From the NCBI GenBank assembly GCA_018398585.1, contig JAGTTD010000007.1, positions 34,500,911 through 34,564,910 on the forward strand: a stretch of 64,000 nt of DNA. Direction: 5' to 3'. Position numbers and translations under genes: made by a program. The notes under the pieces are model-generated. The model was not told the DNA's origin and did no database searches. It saw only the letters and a program-made list of their open reading frames with translations. Within the stretch, counting starts at the first letter, position 1. Every line of letters starts with the position of its first letter. Shown here one piece after another: positions 45,871 to 57,925 of the stretch. This stretch comes from Simmondsia chinensis (Eukaryota; Streptophyta; Magnoliopsida; Caryophyllales; Simmondsiaceae).

Positions 45871-46845
45871 CTAAACCATAATGAATAATTAATAAAATCT
45901 AAATTAAAAACCAAAGATCAAATCCAATGGTAACTAGTTCAGTTCAAGTATTCAATCGAGACTAAGAATTGAACACCTATTTGTAATGTCTAAAAATATA
46001 ATTATACACGATAGGGTGTAGAGTTAATTTCTCTTTTTATTATTAGTCTATGATGTATAATTTTAATACTCTGCTCCACAATTTATGTCCTTTTTAAAGG
46101 AAGCGGAATGCCAGTTCACCATTACACAGTTAGCACAACCTAGCAATTCAAGAAGGATTAATCTAGATAGATACGAGTGTTGATTAACATTATCATTGGT
46201 CGAGAAAAGGCCAATACGTTGTAATTTTATCTATCAGCATATATTTATGTCTTCTTATTCTATAGAGTTATCACTTCAATTCTTCCCTTATTAATTTTTT
46301 GAATCTCCAAATGCAGGAAAAATAAATAAATTCCTTCTATTTTCTCACTTTGGTATTATTATTATTTTTTTATGAGATTGACCACCTTATATTGGGTCAA
46401 TGTTTGGCCCAATCTAAGCCCAATCCTTCATTCTTCTATTGTCAGTAGATGAAAAATAGGCTTTTTGGTATATTTTTTATTTGTAATAATTAATTTGTAA
46501 AAAAGATAAAACTAAGTTCTAGAAAAAGTCTATTTATTTTTATTTTTGGTTTTGTTGGTTTCTTTTTCTTCTATATTATCTCTATGGCTTACCAATAAGA
46601 AATTATTTTTGATTTTAAATTTTCAATCAAATTAGAAAAATATAAAAAAAGTAAAAATCAGAAAAAAAATTGATATTAAATATAATCTTTAATTTTTAAA
46701 AAGCTGATATCACAAGTAAAATTACTTGTATGCTATAGAGTCGATACATGATTTTAAAAAATTGATGCACGATTTTTTTTTTAATATATATAATTAGCGA
46801 TAGAGTCGCAATACATAACAGACAGCTCAAATAAACAAACCCTGA
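45871..46845. other. AT-rich non-coding DNA
   Basis: No gene, RNA or bounded repeat recognised. Confidence 0.35.
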
Positions 46846-46846
46846 A

Positions 46847-48790
46847 TCAACCCGTGAAAGGAAAGGGACTAAAACAACAGAAAATAGAACAATCAGGAAT
46901 ACAAAAAAAAACTAGGTAAAAACTAAGAGCCTCAAACACTACCAGGGATAATAGGACAAAATCAAAGACACGAACATCGGACAAACGAGCCCCTAATCTA
47001 TCAAAGCAAAGCACACAACTTAAGCGGATCATAGCCATCAAAACCTAGCCCTAATCTTTTCCCCATCTCCAACATGCATTCCGCAACAAGGATCTTATCG
47101 GCATATTTAGCACTATCGCCCTTTGTCATCAGATTCCTGTTTTTTTGTTTGCTAGAGGCCTTCGCTAATCTCTTCACGTTGTTCCCCGGCAACATGTCCT
47201 TAAGGAAATCTTGTAGCTCTCGCTTAGCTTGCTTTTTCATCTTGCGCTTCAATACTCTTCTACCCCTTTTTATTGCACCCGATTTAGGGATCTGACGTCC
47301 CTCCAATACCTTATCCCTTTTCTGCCCAACTGTGCTACGCTCCTCCATGAACTGCACTAGCACTTGAAAATTCTAGGGTAAGCTTTCCTCTATGTGTTGG
47401 GGTCTTGACAAGGAAGTGGGCTTGAAACCCAGCGAAAACTCATGCCCGGAGGATCGTGAGTCATTATCACTAACCGCGTCCCGTGATACACTCTCAAGAG
47501 ACGATGTCTGATCATTAGACCGAACTGTTGCATCTACATCTTTCTCAACCCATAGTAAGAAAAGAGGAAAATATTGGTTTACTTGACCTTCCTGGATTCG
47601 TAGTTGAGCAAGAGGCTAGAGGAAGGGAGGAAGGAGAGATGCACGTGGGCAAAGGCAATCCTAGGCCCATCTCCCAATACACTAACCACTAACATGAATA
47701 GCAATTTTTCCTAATGCTTGCGCGATAAATCTCATGCAGTCATTCACAAACTTTGAACGGGGAATAATCGAGTATTCATAATCACCAATGACAGCTGTCG
47801 TCTGCTCAGGAAGAGGATAAACTTGTGAGGTATGTTGTACCAAAGTGGTGCAAACTCTATCTGGTTGTGTATGTGAACAAAATGAGGCATGTTCCCTTGA
47901 TAACCTGTCCGAGGCCGCAAGGGCAGCTACTTCGGGTGAGTAGTTTGGGATCACTTCTGAGTTACCCTCTTTGACAAGTATCATGCGAGATCCCCTGTTA
48001 AACTGAACTTAGACCAATTGTTGAATAAGTGATGGAGAGCAAGTTAACCCTGGCTACATCAACACATTTCATAACTGAAGCCTTGGAATCCACTTTGACG
48101 AACTTCCTCCAAATCTTAGCGAGATTAGAAAAGCATTTCTTAGACCAGCAGTGGACAAGCAAACCATGAATTTCAACCCACACTCTTCTGTTAAAAGATC
48201 TAAGGGTCTCACCAAAGTACTTATGCACCTTTTTGAATCTCCGAAGTAAAATCTCTTTTTATGGACCAAGATAAGATTCCAGGGAGACAACAGAATCACA
48301 AACCAAGATAAAGGTGGTAGGGCTTAACCCTCGAGGGGCTAAAACATGAAGATTATGCTCTATGATAAATGTAAGGACATTATCCAGTGTATCATTGTCG
48401 AACGAGTGAGCAATTATTGACCTGTTTAGCCAGTCCTCCACATGCTTGTTGGCATTTGTCACTACAATTGTTTGATAGTTTTGAGTCGCAGCAACCCCCT
48501 TGCCTTAGGCCTAGGGGTCGCATCAACCCGATCATGATTGGCCCCTGAAACACGGGGTCTTTGGTGAACCCCCGAGCGAGGCTGGTCGTGATTAACTGGA
48601 AAAGTAGATCTATGTGGACTAGCCCATTCAATTCTGAGTTTGACACCAGCCACCCATTTCCATTCAATGTTTCGATTGCCCTTGCAGCTTCACTCGTAGC
48701 TCAAAACCTGACAAAGCCCTAAGACCAATTTGATCTCACTCTTCTCTTCTCGGGAACAACAGTGTCATATATTGATTCAAAGTCTCGAAA
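46847..48790 (-). pseudogene. L1-type LINE ORF1 region, degenerate
   Basis: On the minus strand: an RRM-like start (RAIETLNGNGWLVSNSELNG, about 48690-48610), a long central region with many stops (including GRRFNRRVW-like and VWVEIHGLLVHCW, the typical plant LINE 'GIPLHCW' position), then 47363-47001 reading EERSTVGQKRDKVLEGRQIP and LEMGKRLGLGFDG. The latter is the usual C-terminus of plant L1 ORF1 (WELGKxLG motif). ORF2 is missing. Confidence 0.65.
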
Positions 48791-48889
48791 AACGGCTTTA
48801 AGCCATGAATTTGTCGTTTATAAAATTATTAGATTGCTCTACTTTTTGCTAACGACGAGCCCAATTACCCAGTAAATCCCAACTCATGT

Positions 48890-49040
48890 GGCAATCCACA
48901 CACCACAGGAACTAGTTAAGTCTAGGATTCCTCATGAAGAGGTTCAAGGAGGGAATCAAACTCCAGACTTATTGGCCTAAAGTAACACTCTATCCCCTTA
49001 CTTGCCTTCTACTACTGAAGCAAGGCCTCGGTGGGTAGAT
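48890..49040 (-). mobile_element. Possible tRNA-derived SINE remnant
   Basis: On the minus strand GGAGTTTGATTCCCTCC is B-box-like. Upstream, TTCAGTAGTAGAAGGCAAG is only a weak A box. Confidence 0.22.
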
Positions 49041-49221
49041 ATTTCTCTACTTAATCTAAACTAAGAGTTTAATTTAGAAGTAGGTTTAGCTATAATTTTG
49101 TAGATTTTTTCTTAATATTTATTTGTAATACTACCACGTATAATTTGGCAAATAAATTTGTGGTTATAAAAGATAGTATTACTAGTTATTTTCCTATGAG
49201 GGTAATTATTTTTTTGCGTCC

Positions 49222-49370
49222 CCTAGGCACATAGCCTAGTGGTAAAGAACACCGATGATCTTACACGCTATTTGGGTTCGAATTTTTACTCCAATACTTG
49301 TGGCTCTTCTTTATGAAAATTTTAAGGGGTATTCCCTCCCCCTCCCCCCGCTGACCTACCAAAAAAAAAA
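49222..49370 (+). mobile_element. tRNA-derived SINE
   Basis: A box TAGCCTAGTGGTAAAG at 49232-49247 and B box GGGTTCGAATTTT at 49274-49286 are spaced as in tRNA genes. A pyrimidine-rich stretch and a final poly-A (about 49360) follow. Confidence 0.55.
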
Positions 49371-49491
49371 TTTTAGTAATTATTTTTTGGCACCTAAATT
49401 AGTTAATAGGTATACAATCGGGTGTATTTTTTTAGTAGGTGTAGCATTGCTCTTTGCAAATCAGGGACTGCAGTGGTATATTGAATTGTTT

Positions 49492-49916
49492 TAATGAAAA
49501 CTACCTAAATTTTAGATTTAGTTTAAAAGACCACTACATTTTTTATTTTTCAAAAAATCATCTAAACCTTCCACAATTTTTCAATATCACATCTCAATGT
49601 TAATGCCGTTAACATCTATTGGTTTTTCCTTATGTCGATTATGAAAAAAAAGGAAAAAATAATTTAAAAAATTTTGAATTTATATTTAAAATAATTCTAA
49701 ATATATTAAAATTTTTTTAAATATATTAAAATTCTTTATATATTTTTAGCAATATATTTTCTAAATGTCACATAAGCAAAACTAACAGATGTAATGACAA
49801 GAACATTAAGATGTGACATTGAAAATTTTTGAAAAATTTAGGCATTTTTTGAAAAATTAGAAAATGTGGGTAGTATTTTAAAACTGCACCTAAAGTTTAG
49901 ATGATTTTTAATTAAA
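49492..49916. mobile_element. MITE, copy 2 of the family at 39118-39532
   Basis: Arms AAAACTACCTAAATTTTAGA ... TTTTTCAATATCACATCTCA and TTAAGATGTGACATTGAAAA ... TAAAGTTTAGATGATTTTTA are mirrored, with the same order of motifs as the first copy. Confidence 0.7.
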
Positions 49917-50075
49917 AAAAAGGGCAGATTTTGTATGATACATGCCTCTATTTCATTAATTCGGCTTCATGTTTGGTTCTCTTTGTATCAATCTCGATTA
50001 TCAAAAAATATTTGTCAAAATTGTTGTTATTGCTCAGTAAAAATTTCTTATTTTTGTAAATTTATGATGACTCTA

Positions 50076-50291
50076 TAAAAGATAAATTGAGGGAGCAACA
50101 TTTACGCTGGTTTGGGTATGTTAGAAGGAAACCGGTCACCGCCCCAGTCAGGAGATGTGAATAACTCTATGCTATGCTCGGGACCAGAGGCAGAGGCAAG
50201 CCGAAGAAGAGATGAATGGAGACAAACAGCCACGACCTCACCTACCTAAACCTACAGGAGGAGATGGCCTTAGATAGAGATCAGTGGAGGG
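50076..50291 (+). pseudogene. RTE LINE protein C-terminal fragment
   Basis: [23 protein letters not shown] wording (GATAAATTGAGGGAGCAACA ... CTGGTTTGGGTATGTTAGAA), followed by CCAGAGGCAGAGGCAAGCCG and GAGATGGCCTTAGATAGAG, matches 9140-9345. It joins repeat R1 directly. Confidence 0.75.
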
Positions 50292-51027
50292 CTAATGCCT
50301 TAGGGATCTCCTTTAGGACAGATACTCTAAAGTCCTAGTGATTTATTGATTTAAAAAAAAATTATGCACCAGAAGGGCCTCAAAAAAAGCCCATGGCGTT
50401 TGAAGATTGGATGATGTAGTGCATATCCACCTTATGCCTTATGAAAAAATTATATTATATTTGTATTTAACATTAAGAGCAGAGGTTGTTGGGATTTAAA
50501 CAAGTAACACTCGATCAACAACGCTCTAATGCCTTGTTAATGAACCAAATCTCTGAAATGCCTATGCTGATGAGTATATTCTAACATCAACTAGAAGAAA
50601 GAGATACAAATTTTGAATTAGCACATGATGTTGAGTAAGAATATCTATCAGAAGAGGTAATCCTCACAAATCAGGCTGCTAAGTCGAATTAGAATTGCAT
50701 TATTTTGGGTTCTAGGTATTTTACTATTCAATTAGTTTAGGTTCGGAGTCATAAGAGAATAAACACTCTAAGGCTCTATTTGTTATGAAGGAAAATTAGA
50801 TTTTAGAAATCGGTTTTCTCTTCCTTTGCTTGGCACACGTTCCTCAACCTAAAACAAGCATTTCGATCCTAGTAGTATTGAGTTGAATTCCCCCATGGTG
50901 CCCATTCTTTTGCTTCTATGAACAAATCATGACTCTAGTTAGGGTAGTCGTTTTCTCTCCAAGACTCCATTTCACTAATTCCATATTTTATCTATGTACT
51001 TTGTGTGTGTGTATGTATATATATATA
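50292..51027. repeat. Dispersed repeat R1, copy 2
   Basis: Collinear with 42591-43318. It ends in a (TG)n/(TA)n tract at 51001-51027, immediately before the hAT end. Confidence 0.8.
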
Positions 51028-51438
51028 GTGGTGGCCAACAGGCCGGGTCAGCTTGTAACTCGACCCTGGTCGACTCGTGGCCCGACCCACTAGTGTAGCG
51101 GGCCAGGCCTGGGTTCAAGCCTGCTGAGAGCCCAATGGCTCTTTTTGAGCCGTTGGGGAATATTCCCAAAAAAAAAAAAAAAAACCTATAAATACTGACC
51201 TCATTTTTCTCATTTTACTACTCAACAATCTCTCCAATTTTCTGTGCTCTACGTACTTACATACTCTTCTAAATCTCTCATGTTTAAAGTTTCAACTGTG
51301 TTCGGCTCGTAGAAGCTTGTAGAAGTTTAAAATTCAGTTATCGCTTCAATAAAATTAGTAGCGCAATTTTATTTATTTGTCATTTTTATTTACCTAATTT
51401 GCATTCTTGCTTACATTTTATAATTATAAATTAATATC

Positions 51439-54119
51439 ATGCCACATAATTCATCTTCATCTGGAGCTAGTCGATCTAGTTCTAGCCCTGCTCGACCGCC
51501 TAAAATCCCTAGAGTAGTTCAGCTTAATACCCAAGAACGGGAATTTTTAGAACTCGGTTCGTCACCTCCCTATACAGACACCGTAAGTTAGGAATAAGAG
51601 CAGCACTACGAGTAGAATTATTCTGAATCGGGTGGTGCGAAATGTTCTCAAACTGAACCCACATCCACCATCGATGAAATTGAAACCCACACCATTACTA
51701 GACGTAATACTAGCGATGTATGGAACCACTTCACACTAGATCATGAACATGATAAAGCATACTTTATATTATGTGATCCCCCATGAGTTTTCAATCATTT
51801 ACGCGGTAGTGGGATTGGCACTCTAAAAAGACACTTACTAAAACACCACCCTGAATTAAATGCAGATAAAACCCAACAAACTCTCCTACATCAAGCGACT
51901 GGTGCGCTTTGTCATGGGATGACATTTTACCCATGTCACGGCCTCCAAATGCCCTTAACTTCACCCCTAATGGTTCCTCGTTAAAACCCATGATGCCACT
52001 TAGCTTCACTCCCCAAGTACCTCACTAAGTCAGGCAAACCCCGAAGATAAGAGAGTGTTGAATAACGCAGCGGAATAATTATATTTGGAAGGAAAAGAAA
52101 ACACAACAACACATACACAATAGAGAGAGAGATACGGTTAGAGAGAGAGAGAGAGAAGATGGGTGAAATTTTATGGATGGGAAGATGATTGATGAGCCCT
52201 TCCATTCTTTACACTTGTATTTATATACAAATATACATGTAGGCAATAAAGTAAAAAGCTATGTACTTGTGTCCCCCTCTTGTGTCTTAGCCGTCCACTT
52301 TTGCTCCCTATTTTCTAACCCTTACTTTTTGGTCTCCTACTTTCCCACTCAGTTTTTTGAATGTCCCAAGGCATGCTTTATTTTTGGAGGGAAACTCTAT
52401 GCCTTGGCCTTCACCTTGGCCGCCCCTTTTCTTCCTCTAAGTTCTCCTCTACACTTTATTTTATTCTTACATTTATTCTATATTATTCTACCCTATACAA
52501 GACTTCGTTATATTTTACAATACGTCCTATGGACACGCCCCTCTACGGATCCATGCCGAGCACTGCACCTAAGGTCTGCGTCCTTACAAAATTGGACTAA
52601 ATACATAAATATTACTCGTAAGAATATCCAAGAAGAGCCTAGTAAGAACTGTGGCCTTCTAGAACATTCCCACCGTATTACAAGATATAATAAAATTAAG
52701 CAAAATTCCTAGAGAACTAAGCGATTTGTGACAGCTTGCTAACTTTAGGTTTACACAAGAAACTAATAGATGAGAATTAATGAGATACGTCATTGGGGCT
52801 GAAAGGCCTTTTACCACCGGTAAAGATCCTAGATTCGTCCGGTACTGTCAAAACACGTTAAACCCTATCGTTCTAAGGGTTCCTCGAAACACTTTGAAGC
52901 GAGATGCATTTAAAGAATTTGTAAATATGAAAAATGAGTTTCTAGATATTTTAAAGGCGAACACAAGCATGTTCTTGTTGACATTGGACATGTGGAAGTC
53001 GAAACCCAGTGTGCCTTTCTGGTGCATAACAGCACATTGAATTGATTCTTCTTACATTATGCAAAAACGAATTATTACTTTTTGCATACTTCTATCCCCG
53101 CAGTGCTCATGTAATCACGGGTGCCATTATGGAGGCATGCCATGAGTAGCAGATAGACCGAAAAATTTTCAGCATTACTTTTGATAATGCTACGAACTAC
53201 GATGCATCGGTTAAACAAATAATTAGGCATATGAGGCCCATGTTAGATGGAAAATGTTTTCATTTACGTTGCATCTGTCATACACTGCATTTAATGGTAT
53301 TGGATGGTTTGCAACTTGTACAAGCTTCTCGTACGTCTTTAAGAGAAGAACCTATTCGAATTAAGACATCTAGAACTAGGTAAAAAAAATTTAAACTTCT
53401 TTATGACACGCATGACATTCCTTTTAAAAAGTTTAAATTAGATACACAAAATAGGTGGTCACCCACCACAGTGGATATGTTAGAAAAAATAATGCCATAC
53501 AATGATGTCTTAATTGAATTTGTACAGCAAAATCCTTCAGAATTTAGTTCAAATGTTTTAAAATTTATAGATTGGAATGAAATTAATAAAGTGTGTAAAT
53601 TTTTGTTATTTTTAAATATGTTATGACATTTCTTTGGATGTTATTATCCAACTATTACACAGACAATATCTAGACTGGCAGATATTGTTGCTTGGATGGA
53701 AGAAAACTCCTCCAACCCCGTGTTAAAGGACTCTATTTCCGCCATGAGGAAAAAATTTTCTTAAATATTATTTTAAATTACCACTGTCACATTGTACTGC
53801 CACCATTTTTTATCCACGCTGCAAGCTTACGGGTTTGCAATTATTTACACGATATTTCTAAGAAAAATTAAATCCAACTTATGATGTAGCATCTTTTATT
53901 GCGCAATGTGTTACGAAAATTATTTTCCTTGCATGCTCAAAGATTATCATCTGATAATCCAAATTCCTCCACATCATCTTTTTCATCATCTTCTAAAGGA
54001 AAATCATATACGTGGTATATGTTGAGCCGATTAAAGCCCAAACAAAGTACTGCTTCATGTGAAGAGCTAAACTTGTACCTGCATTCACCTATGCTCGACT
54101 TCAACCCGATAGAGGAAGA
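51439..54119 (+). pseudogene. hAT transposase (Ac/RICESLEEPER-like), with stops and a solo LTR insertion
   Basis: The ATG at 51439 opens MPHNSSSSGASRSSSS. A BED-type zinc-finger region at 51700-51880 reads TSDVWNHFTLDHEHDKAY, GTLKRHLLKHHPELN, with a stop at 51785. After the LTR, 52780-53040 reads MRYVIGAERPFTTGKDPRF and MFLLTLDMWKSKPSVPFW, the RNase H-like catalytic region with the first Asp (LDMW). Later pieces in changing frames include DTQNRWSPTTVDMLEKIMP (53449-53510) and the stretch before the C-terminal dimerisation domain. Stops at 51588, 51785, 53038 and others. Such transposases cut and move hAT elements; this copy cannot. Confidence 0.8.
51910..52733 (-). repeat. Solo Gypsy LTR (824 bp), related to the Galadriel-type LTR
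   Basis: TGTCATGGG ... TTTGTGACA, flanked by GCTT on both sides (51906-51909 and 52734-52737). The block CACTTAGCTTCACTCC, AAGTACCTC, CTAAGTCAGGC is shared with the LTR at 57926. The TATA box in the minus direction (TATATAAATACA) is near 52215. It interrupts the hAT transposase. Confidence 0.8.
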
Positions 54120-54121
54120 GG

Positions 54122-54351
54122 AACATACCCAGTGCCTCAAGCGCTCCCGCCTACACAGGGTCTGAGGGGCGGATATACGCAGCCTTCCTCCTTCAGGGTG
54201 TCAACTTAAAGAGAGGTTGTTTCCCAATGTCCCTAACCTGAGGATGAGGACTTCCCAGGAAGTCACCCATCCTTGTACTACTCTCGTCCAAGCACGCTTA
54301 ACTTCGGAGTTCTAATGGAACCCGGTGACGGCGTGTTGGTGCCCTCTTTGG
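54122..54351 (-). mobile_element. 5S rRNA-headed SINE, copy 3
   Basis: Minus strand: starts CCAAAGAGGGCACCAACACG, as in copy 1, then the 5S head (CACCGGGTTCCATTAGAACT, GAAGTTAAGCGTGCTTGG, ATGGGTGACTTCCTGG). The RTE-type tail follows (GAAGGAGGAAGGCTGCGTAT, GGCGGGAGCGCTTGAGGCAC), ending CACTGGGTATGTT, identical to copy 1. No target duplication is seen; it lies at the hAT/R2 junction. Confidence 0.85.
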
Positions 54352-55873
54352 TTGAAATAAGAAATAAGAAAGAGGACCCCTATCTTTTTGAATTATTAAA
54401 AAGGCCCATATGTTTTATAGTATTAATAAAAAGGCCCCTTTTCCAGTATATGACGATGTCATTTTTTATCGCTAGAGCTGACGTGGCAACTTTTTTTTAT
54501 CAATGCTGTTGTAAAATGATAAAAGTATTCTTTAATACTCTTATTATATCTTTATTAGCACAAAATTCAATATTTTATATTATGCAGAAACTATTTATAT
54601 TTGCTTATTTTGTTAGGCAAAATATAGTAAAACCCCTTGAACTTTACAACTAATCACAACACATCCCCCGCATTTTTGATTTATATTTTTAGACGAAAGT
54701 ATTCGATTTAAAATAAGGGATCTTCTAGTTTAATACAAAATGTAAAAATTTATATTTTTAGACGAAAGGTATGAGCTTTGTATCAAATTAAAAATGAGAG
54801 ATTTTTTTTAGTTTTATACAAAAGATAAGAAATTATATTTTTAAAAGAAAGATATGCGCTTTATATTTCTACATAAAAGATGAGAGAATTTTTTAATATT
54901 TATAAAAAATAATTATTTTAATTAATATAGTACAAATACTATAAATTTAGAAGATAATAATTTTTTAAAAATTTTTATAAAAAATACTATAAGAGATAAT
55001 ATAATAATTTTTTTAAAAAATAAATTGTAAAATTAGATAAAAAAAATTAAAACTAAAAAATATATGAAATTAAAAATTTAAAAATAAATACTGAAAAAAT
55101 ATTTTTTAAAAACATTGAAAGATAAAATTTAAAATTATTATTAAATTTTTTCATACTTTTTCTAAAAAATATCTTTCATAATTTATTTAAATTTTTTAAT
55201 TTCATACTTTTTTATTTTAAAATTTATGAATGTCTAAGTGGTGTGTTATGTTTAGTACCAAAGTTCGGGGGTGTGTTGTGTTAATTTGCAAAGTTCAGGG
55301 AGCTATTTTATTAAATTGAAAGTGTAGGAACTGTGTTGTGTTAATTTGTAAAGTTCAGGGGACTATTTTTTGAAATTGAAAGTGTAGAGGGTGTGTTATA
55401 TTTAATTACAAAGTTCAGTGGGACTATTTTTCAAAATTTAAAGTTCAGGAGGTGTGTTGTGATTAATTGTAAAGTTCAAGGGATCTTACTATATTGTGCC
55501 CTATTTTGTTTAAAAGTATGATTATTAAAGGGTATTTTTTATCGTTTTACTGTAACATTAATTAAAAAAAATTTAGTTGCCACTTTTCCTCTGTCGACAA
55601 AAAACGGTGTTATTATGCCGGAAAGTAGACTTTTTATTAATAAAATAAAAACTTATAGGCTTTTCTTTAATTCAAAAAGATCGTAGTGTTTTTTATTATT
55701 TCGGAACAGGTTGGGATACTAAAATATAAATAACACTAAAAAATTAAGCAAAAGATACGCTCTAGCTGAACCGAAAAAATAAAAGACTAATAGAGAACAA
55801 ACAATAACAGGCCGATCTCGACTTAGATAAAAATTTTCAATCAGGTCCAGTCTAATATTTTAAAATTTTGAAG
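54352..55873. repeat. Dispersed repeat R2, copy 2
   Basis: Collinear with 44765-45870. Interrupted by the MITE at 54615-55501 and ended by a Copia LTR at 55874. Confidence 0.8.
54615..55501. mobile_element. Mutator-type MITE (887 bp) with 9-bp target duplication
   Basis: Flanked by TATTTTGTT at 54606-54614 and 55502-55510. Terminal inverted repeats of about 50 bp: CAAAATATAGTAAAACCCC, TTGAACTTTACAACTAATCA on the left match the complement of the right end, ACAATATAGTAAGATCCC, TTGAACTTTACAATTAATCA. The right part holds several direct sub-repeats (GTGTGTTGTGTTAATTTG, AAGTTCAGGG). Repeat R2 copy 1 is the empty site. Confidence 0.88.
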
Positions 55874-55987
55874 TGTAATACCTTATTGTGAAAATATGAG
55901 TTAGTAAAGCATACCTAATAGGGTTGCTGAGGCATATATTTATAGTAAACAGTACAGAAATAATTACAGAATATTATCAGAATAACA
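55874..55987 (-). repeat. 114-bp 3' LTR of the Ale-like element
   Basis: Minus strand TGTTATTCTG ... GGTATTACA, with inverted ends. TATAAATATATGCC (minus strand) is a TATA box near 55940. It starts directly after the pol stop codons. Confidence 0.65.
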
Positions 55988-57925
55988 TGCAGATTGGCTT
56001 TATGGAAGCAGAAGCAATCAGTAGCAAACCCTTTTGTGAATATGTTAGCAACCTGTTTGGTAGTAGGTGTGTATCGAACCTGGATATCACCCATAACAAC
56101 CTTCTCACGAACATAATGAAAGTCAACGTTTACATGCTTGCTGCGATCATTAGATATAGGATTGGCAGCCAGGTAGGTAGCGGAGACATTATCACAGTAG
56201 ACAAGTATCGGGCCAATGTGGTGCAGTCCTAAGTCACGTATAAGGTATCTGATTCAATCACATTCAGCAACAACCTTAGCTACAGTACGATATTCGGACT
56301 CAGTGGAAGATTTAGCAACCGTAGGCTGCTTCTTCGCACGCCACGAGATGAGATTAGGGCCAAGGAACAGAGCGAAGCCCGTAGTCGAGCGATGGGTGTC
56401 AGGACAACCGCCCCAGTCAACGTCAGCATATGCCGTAACAGAGGTGCATGACCCCGGGGCGATGGTAAGGCCATGATCGGGCGTGAGCTTAAGGTACCGT
56501 AGGATGCGTTTAACCATCTTCCAATGGGAGGTAGTAGGAGAGTGTATAAACTGAGACACACGGTTAACCGCATATGCGATGTCTAGACGGGTCATGGTGA
56601 GGTACTGGAGGGCACCTACTGCACTACGAAACTCGGTCGGATCGGGTAGGAGAGACCCATCAGACACAGGCAGCTGGACCCGAGCCGGTAAGGGAGTTTG
56701 CACAAGTTTAGCCTCAAGCATGTCATGCTTTCTTCAGAAGATCTAAGGTGTATTTGTGCTAAGAAAGAAACAGACCATGTGTGGTGAGTTTGGCATCTAT
56801 TCCAAGGAAATAATGAAAGGGGGCCAAGATCCTTCATGGCAAACTATGTGGAGAGAGAAGCAGTGAGGCGTGTGAGTAGAGAGGAGTCAGAGCCAGTAAG
56901 GATAATATCGTCCACATACAAAAGCAGGCAAATGATGCTACTGGGGGAGCGGTGTATAAATAAGGAGGGATCAACCTTACTACAGTAGAACCCAAGACTA
57001 TAAAGGAACGTACTAAACCTATGAAACCAGGCTCGAGGGGCCTGTTTGAGGCCATAGGGAGCTTTTCACAAGCGGCATACATGCGTCGGGTATTTCAAGT
57101 GAACGAACCCTGGAGGCTGACGCATATATACCTCTTCTTAGAGAAAACCATGTAAAAATGCATTTTTGATATCAAGTTGGTGAATGGACCACCTATGAGT
57201 AACAACAAGAGCCAAAATGAACCTAATAGTGATGGGTTTAACAACAGGGCTAAAAGTTTCAAAGTAGTTAAGGCTCTGACATTGATGGAAACCTTGAGCA
57301 ACAAGGCGGGCCTTGAATCGATCAACAGAACCATCAGGTTTATACTTGACGTTAAACTTCCAAGTACTACCAACCACATTTTGAGAAGGTGACGCAGGAA
57401 CTAAGTCCCATGTTTGATTTTCAATGAGAGCATTGAACTCCTCAGCCATGGCTTCATGCCACTGGGGATTCTTAACGGCCTGTGAAAAACATGTTGGTTT
57501 CTGTATGACAACCACAGAGCTAAGAGACAGTATGTGTTTGGACTTGCATATCCCGTCCTTGAGGCAGGTGCGCATGGTGTGGACATCCGAGGTGGGGGGT
57601 ACAGCAGTGGGGGTAGGCTGAGGCCCGGGGTGACCATCCAAGGAGGTCACAATGGTGTCAGGGTAAGGATCCTGATGTGCATCCCTGGAGTCGTGGACGG
57701 GACCCGACTTGGCCTTGGGAACCGCGGTGTCAGGGACTAGCAACCCGGCTGAAGGTGGGGAGTGAGGGGAAGCAATGGGGATCCATGGTGGCATGGGCCG
57801 GAGAGAACTCGAGCTCGAGACACCAGAAATCCGTGCAACAATACTAGGGGCGGTCGTGGGCATGGAGTAAGCCAAAAGCGGGCTCGGCAGGGGGACGTCC
57901 ACAACCATCTGGGTCGGCAGCGCAT
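55988..57925 (-). pseudogene. Copia pol (RT-RNase H), partial, with frameshifts
   Basis: A Pro/Ser-rich hinge, then NPQWHEAMAEEFNALIENQT, GSTWKFNVKYKPDGSVDRFK and HQLDIKNAFLHG (RT N-terminal half, 57500-57138). A frameshift follows at the expected FLHG/DL junction. RT continues with LLLYVDDIILTGSD at about 56940-56900, then stops. RNase H at 56721-56254 has SAVGALQYLTMTRLDIAYAV, ADVDWGGCPDTHRSTTG and SSTESEYRTVA. After another shift, ILVYCDNVSATYLAANP (56200) and VNVDFHYVREKV end the protein near 55990. It would have copied the RNA; it is non-functional. Confidence 0.85.

Larger units (their letters stand above)
51028..54121 (+). mobile_element. hAT-superfamily DNA transposon, degenerate, 3' end lost
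   Basis: The 5' end TAGTGGTGGCCAACAGGCCG is the usual form of a plant hAT terminus. A leader with TATAAATACTGACC (51186) precedes a transposase with a BED finger and catalytic region. A solo LTR splits it at 51910-52733. No matching 3' terminus is seen before the SINE at 54122. Confidence 0.75.
55874..57925 (-). mobile_element. Ale-like Ty1/Copia element, cut by the Galadriel insertion
   Basis: On the minus strand the pol gene (RT, RNase H) runs from 57925 to about 55990 and is followed by a 114-bp LTR. The 5' part lies beyond the Gypsy element, outside the window. The very short LTR and the RT wording suggest the Ale/Retrofit group (inferred). Confidence 0.78.

Noticed and set aside
52173..52712. 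179-codon plus-strand frame
   Set aside because: It lies wholly inside the solo LTR at 51910-52733 and reads hydrophobic pyrimidine-rich sequence.
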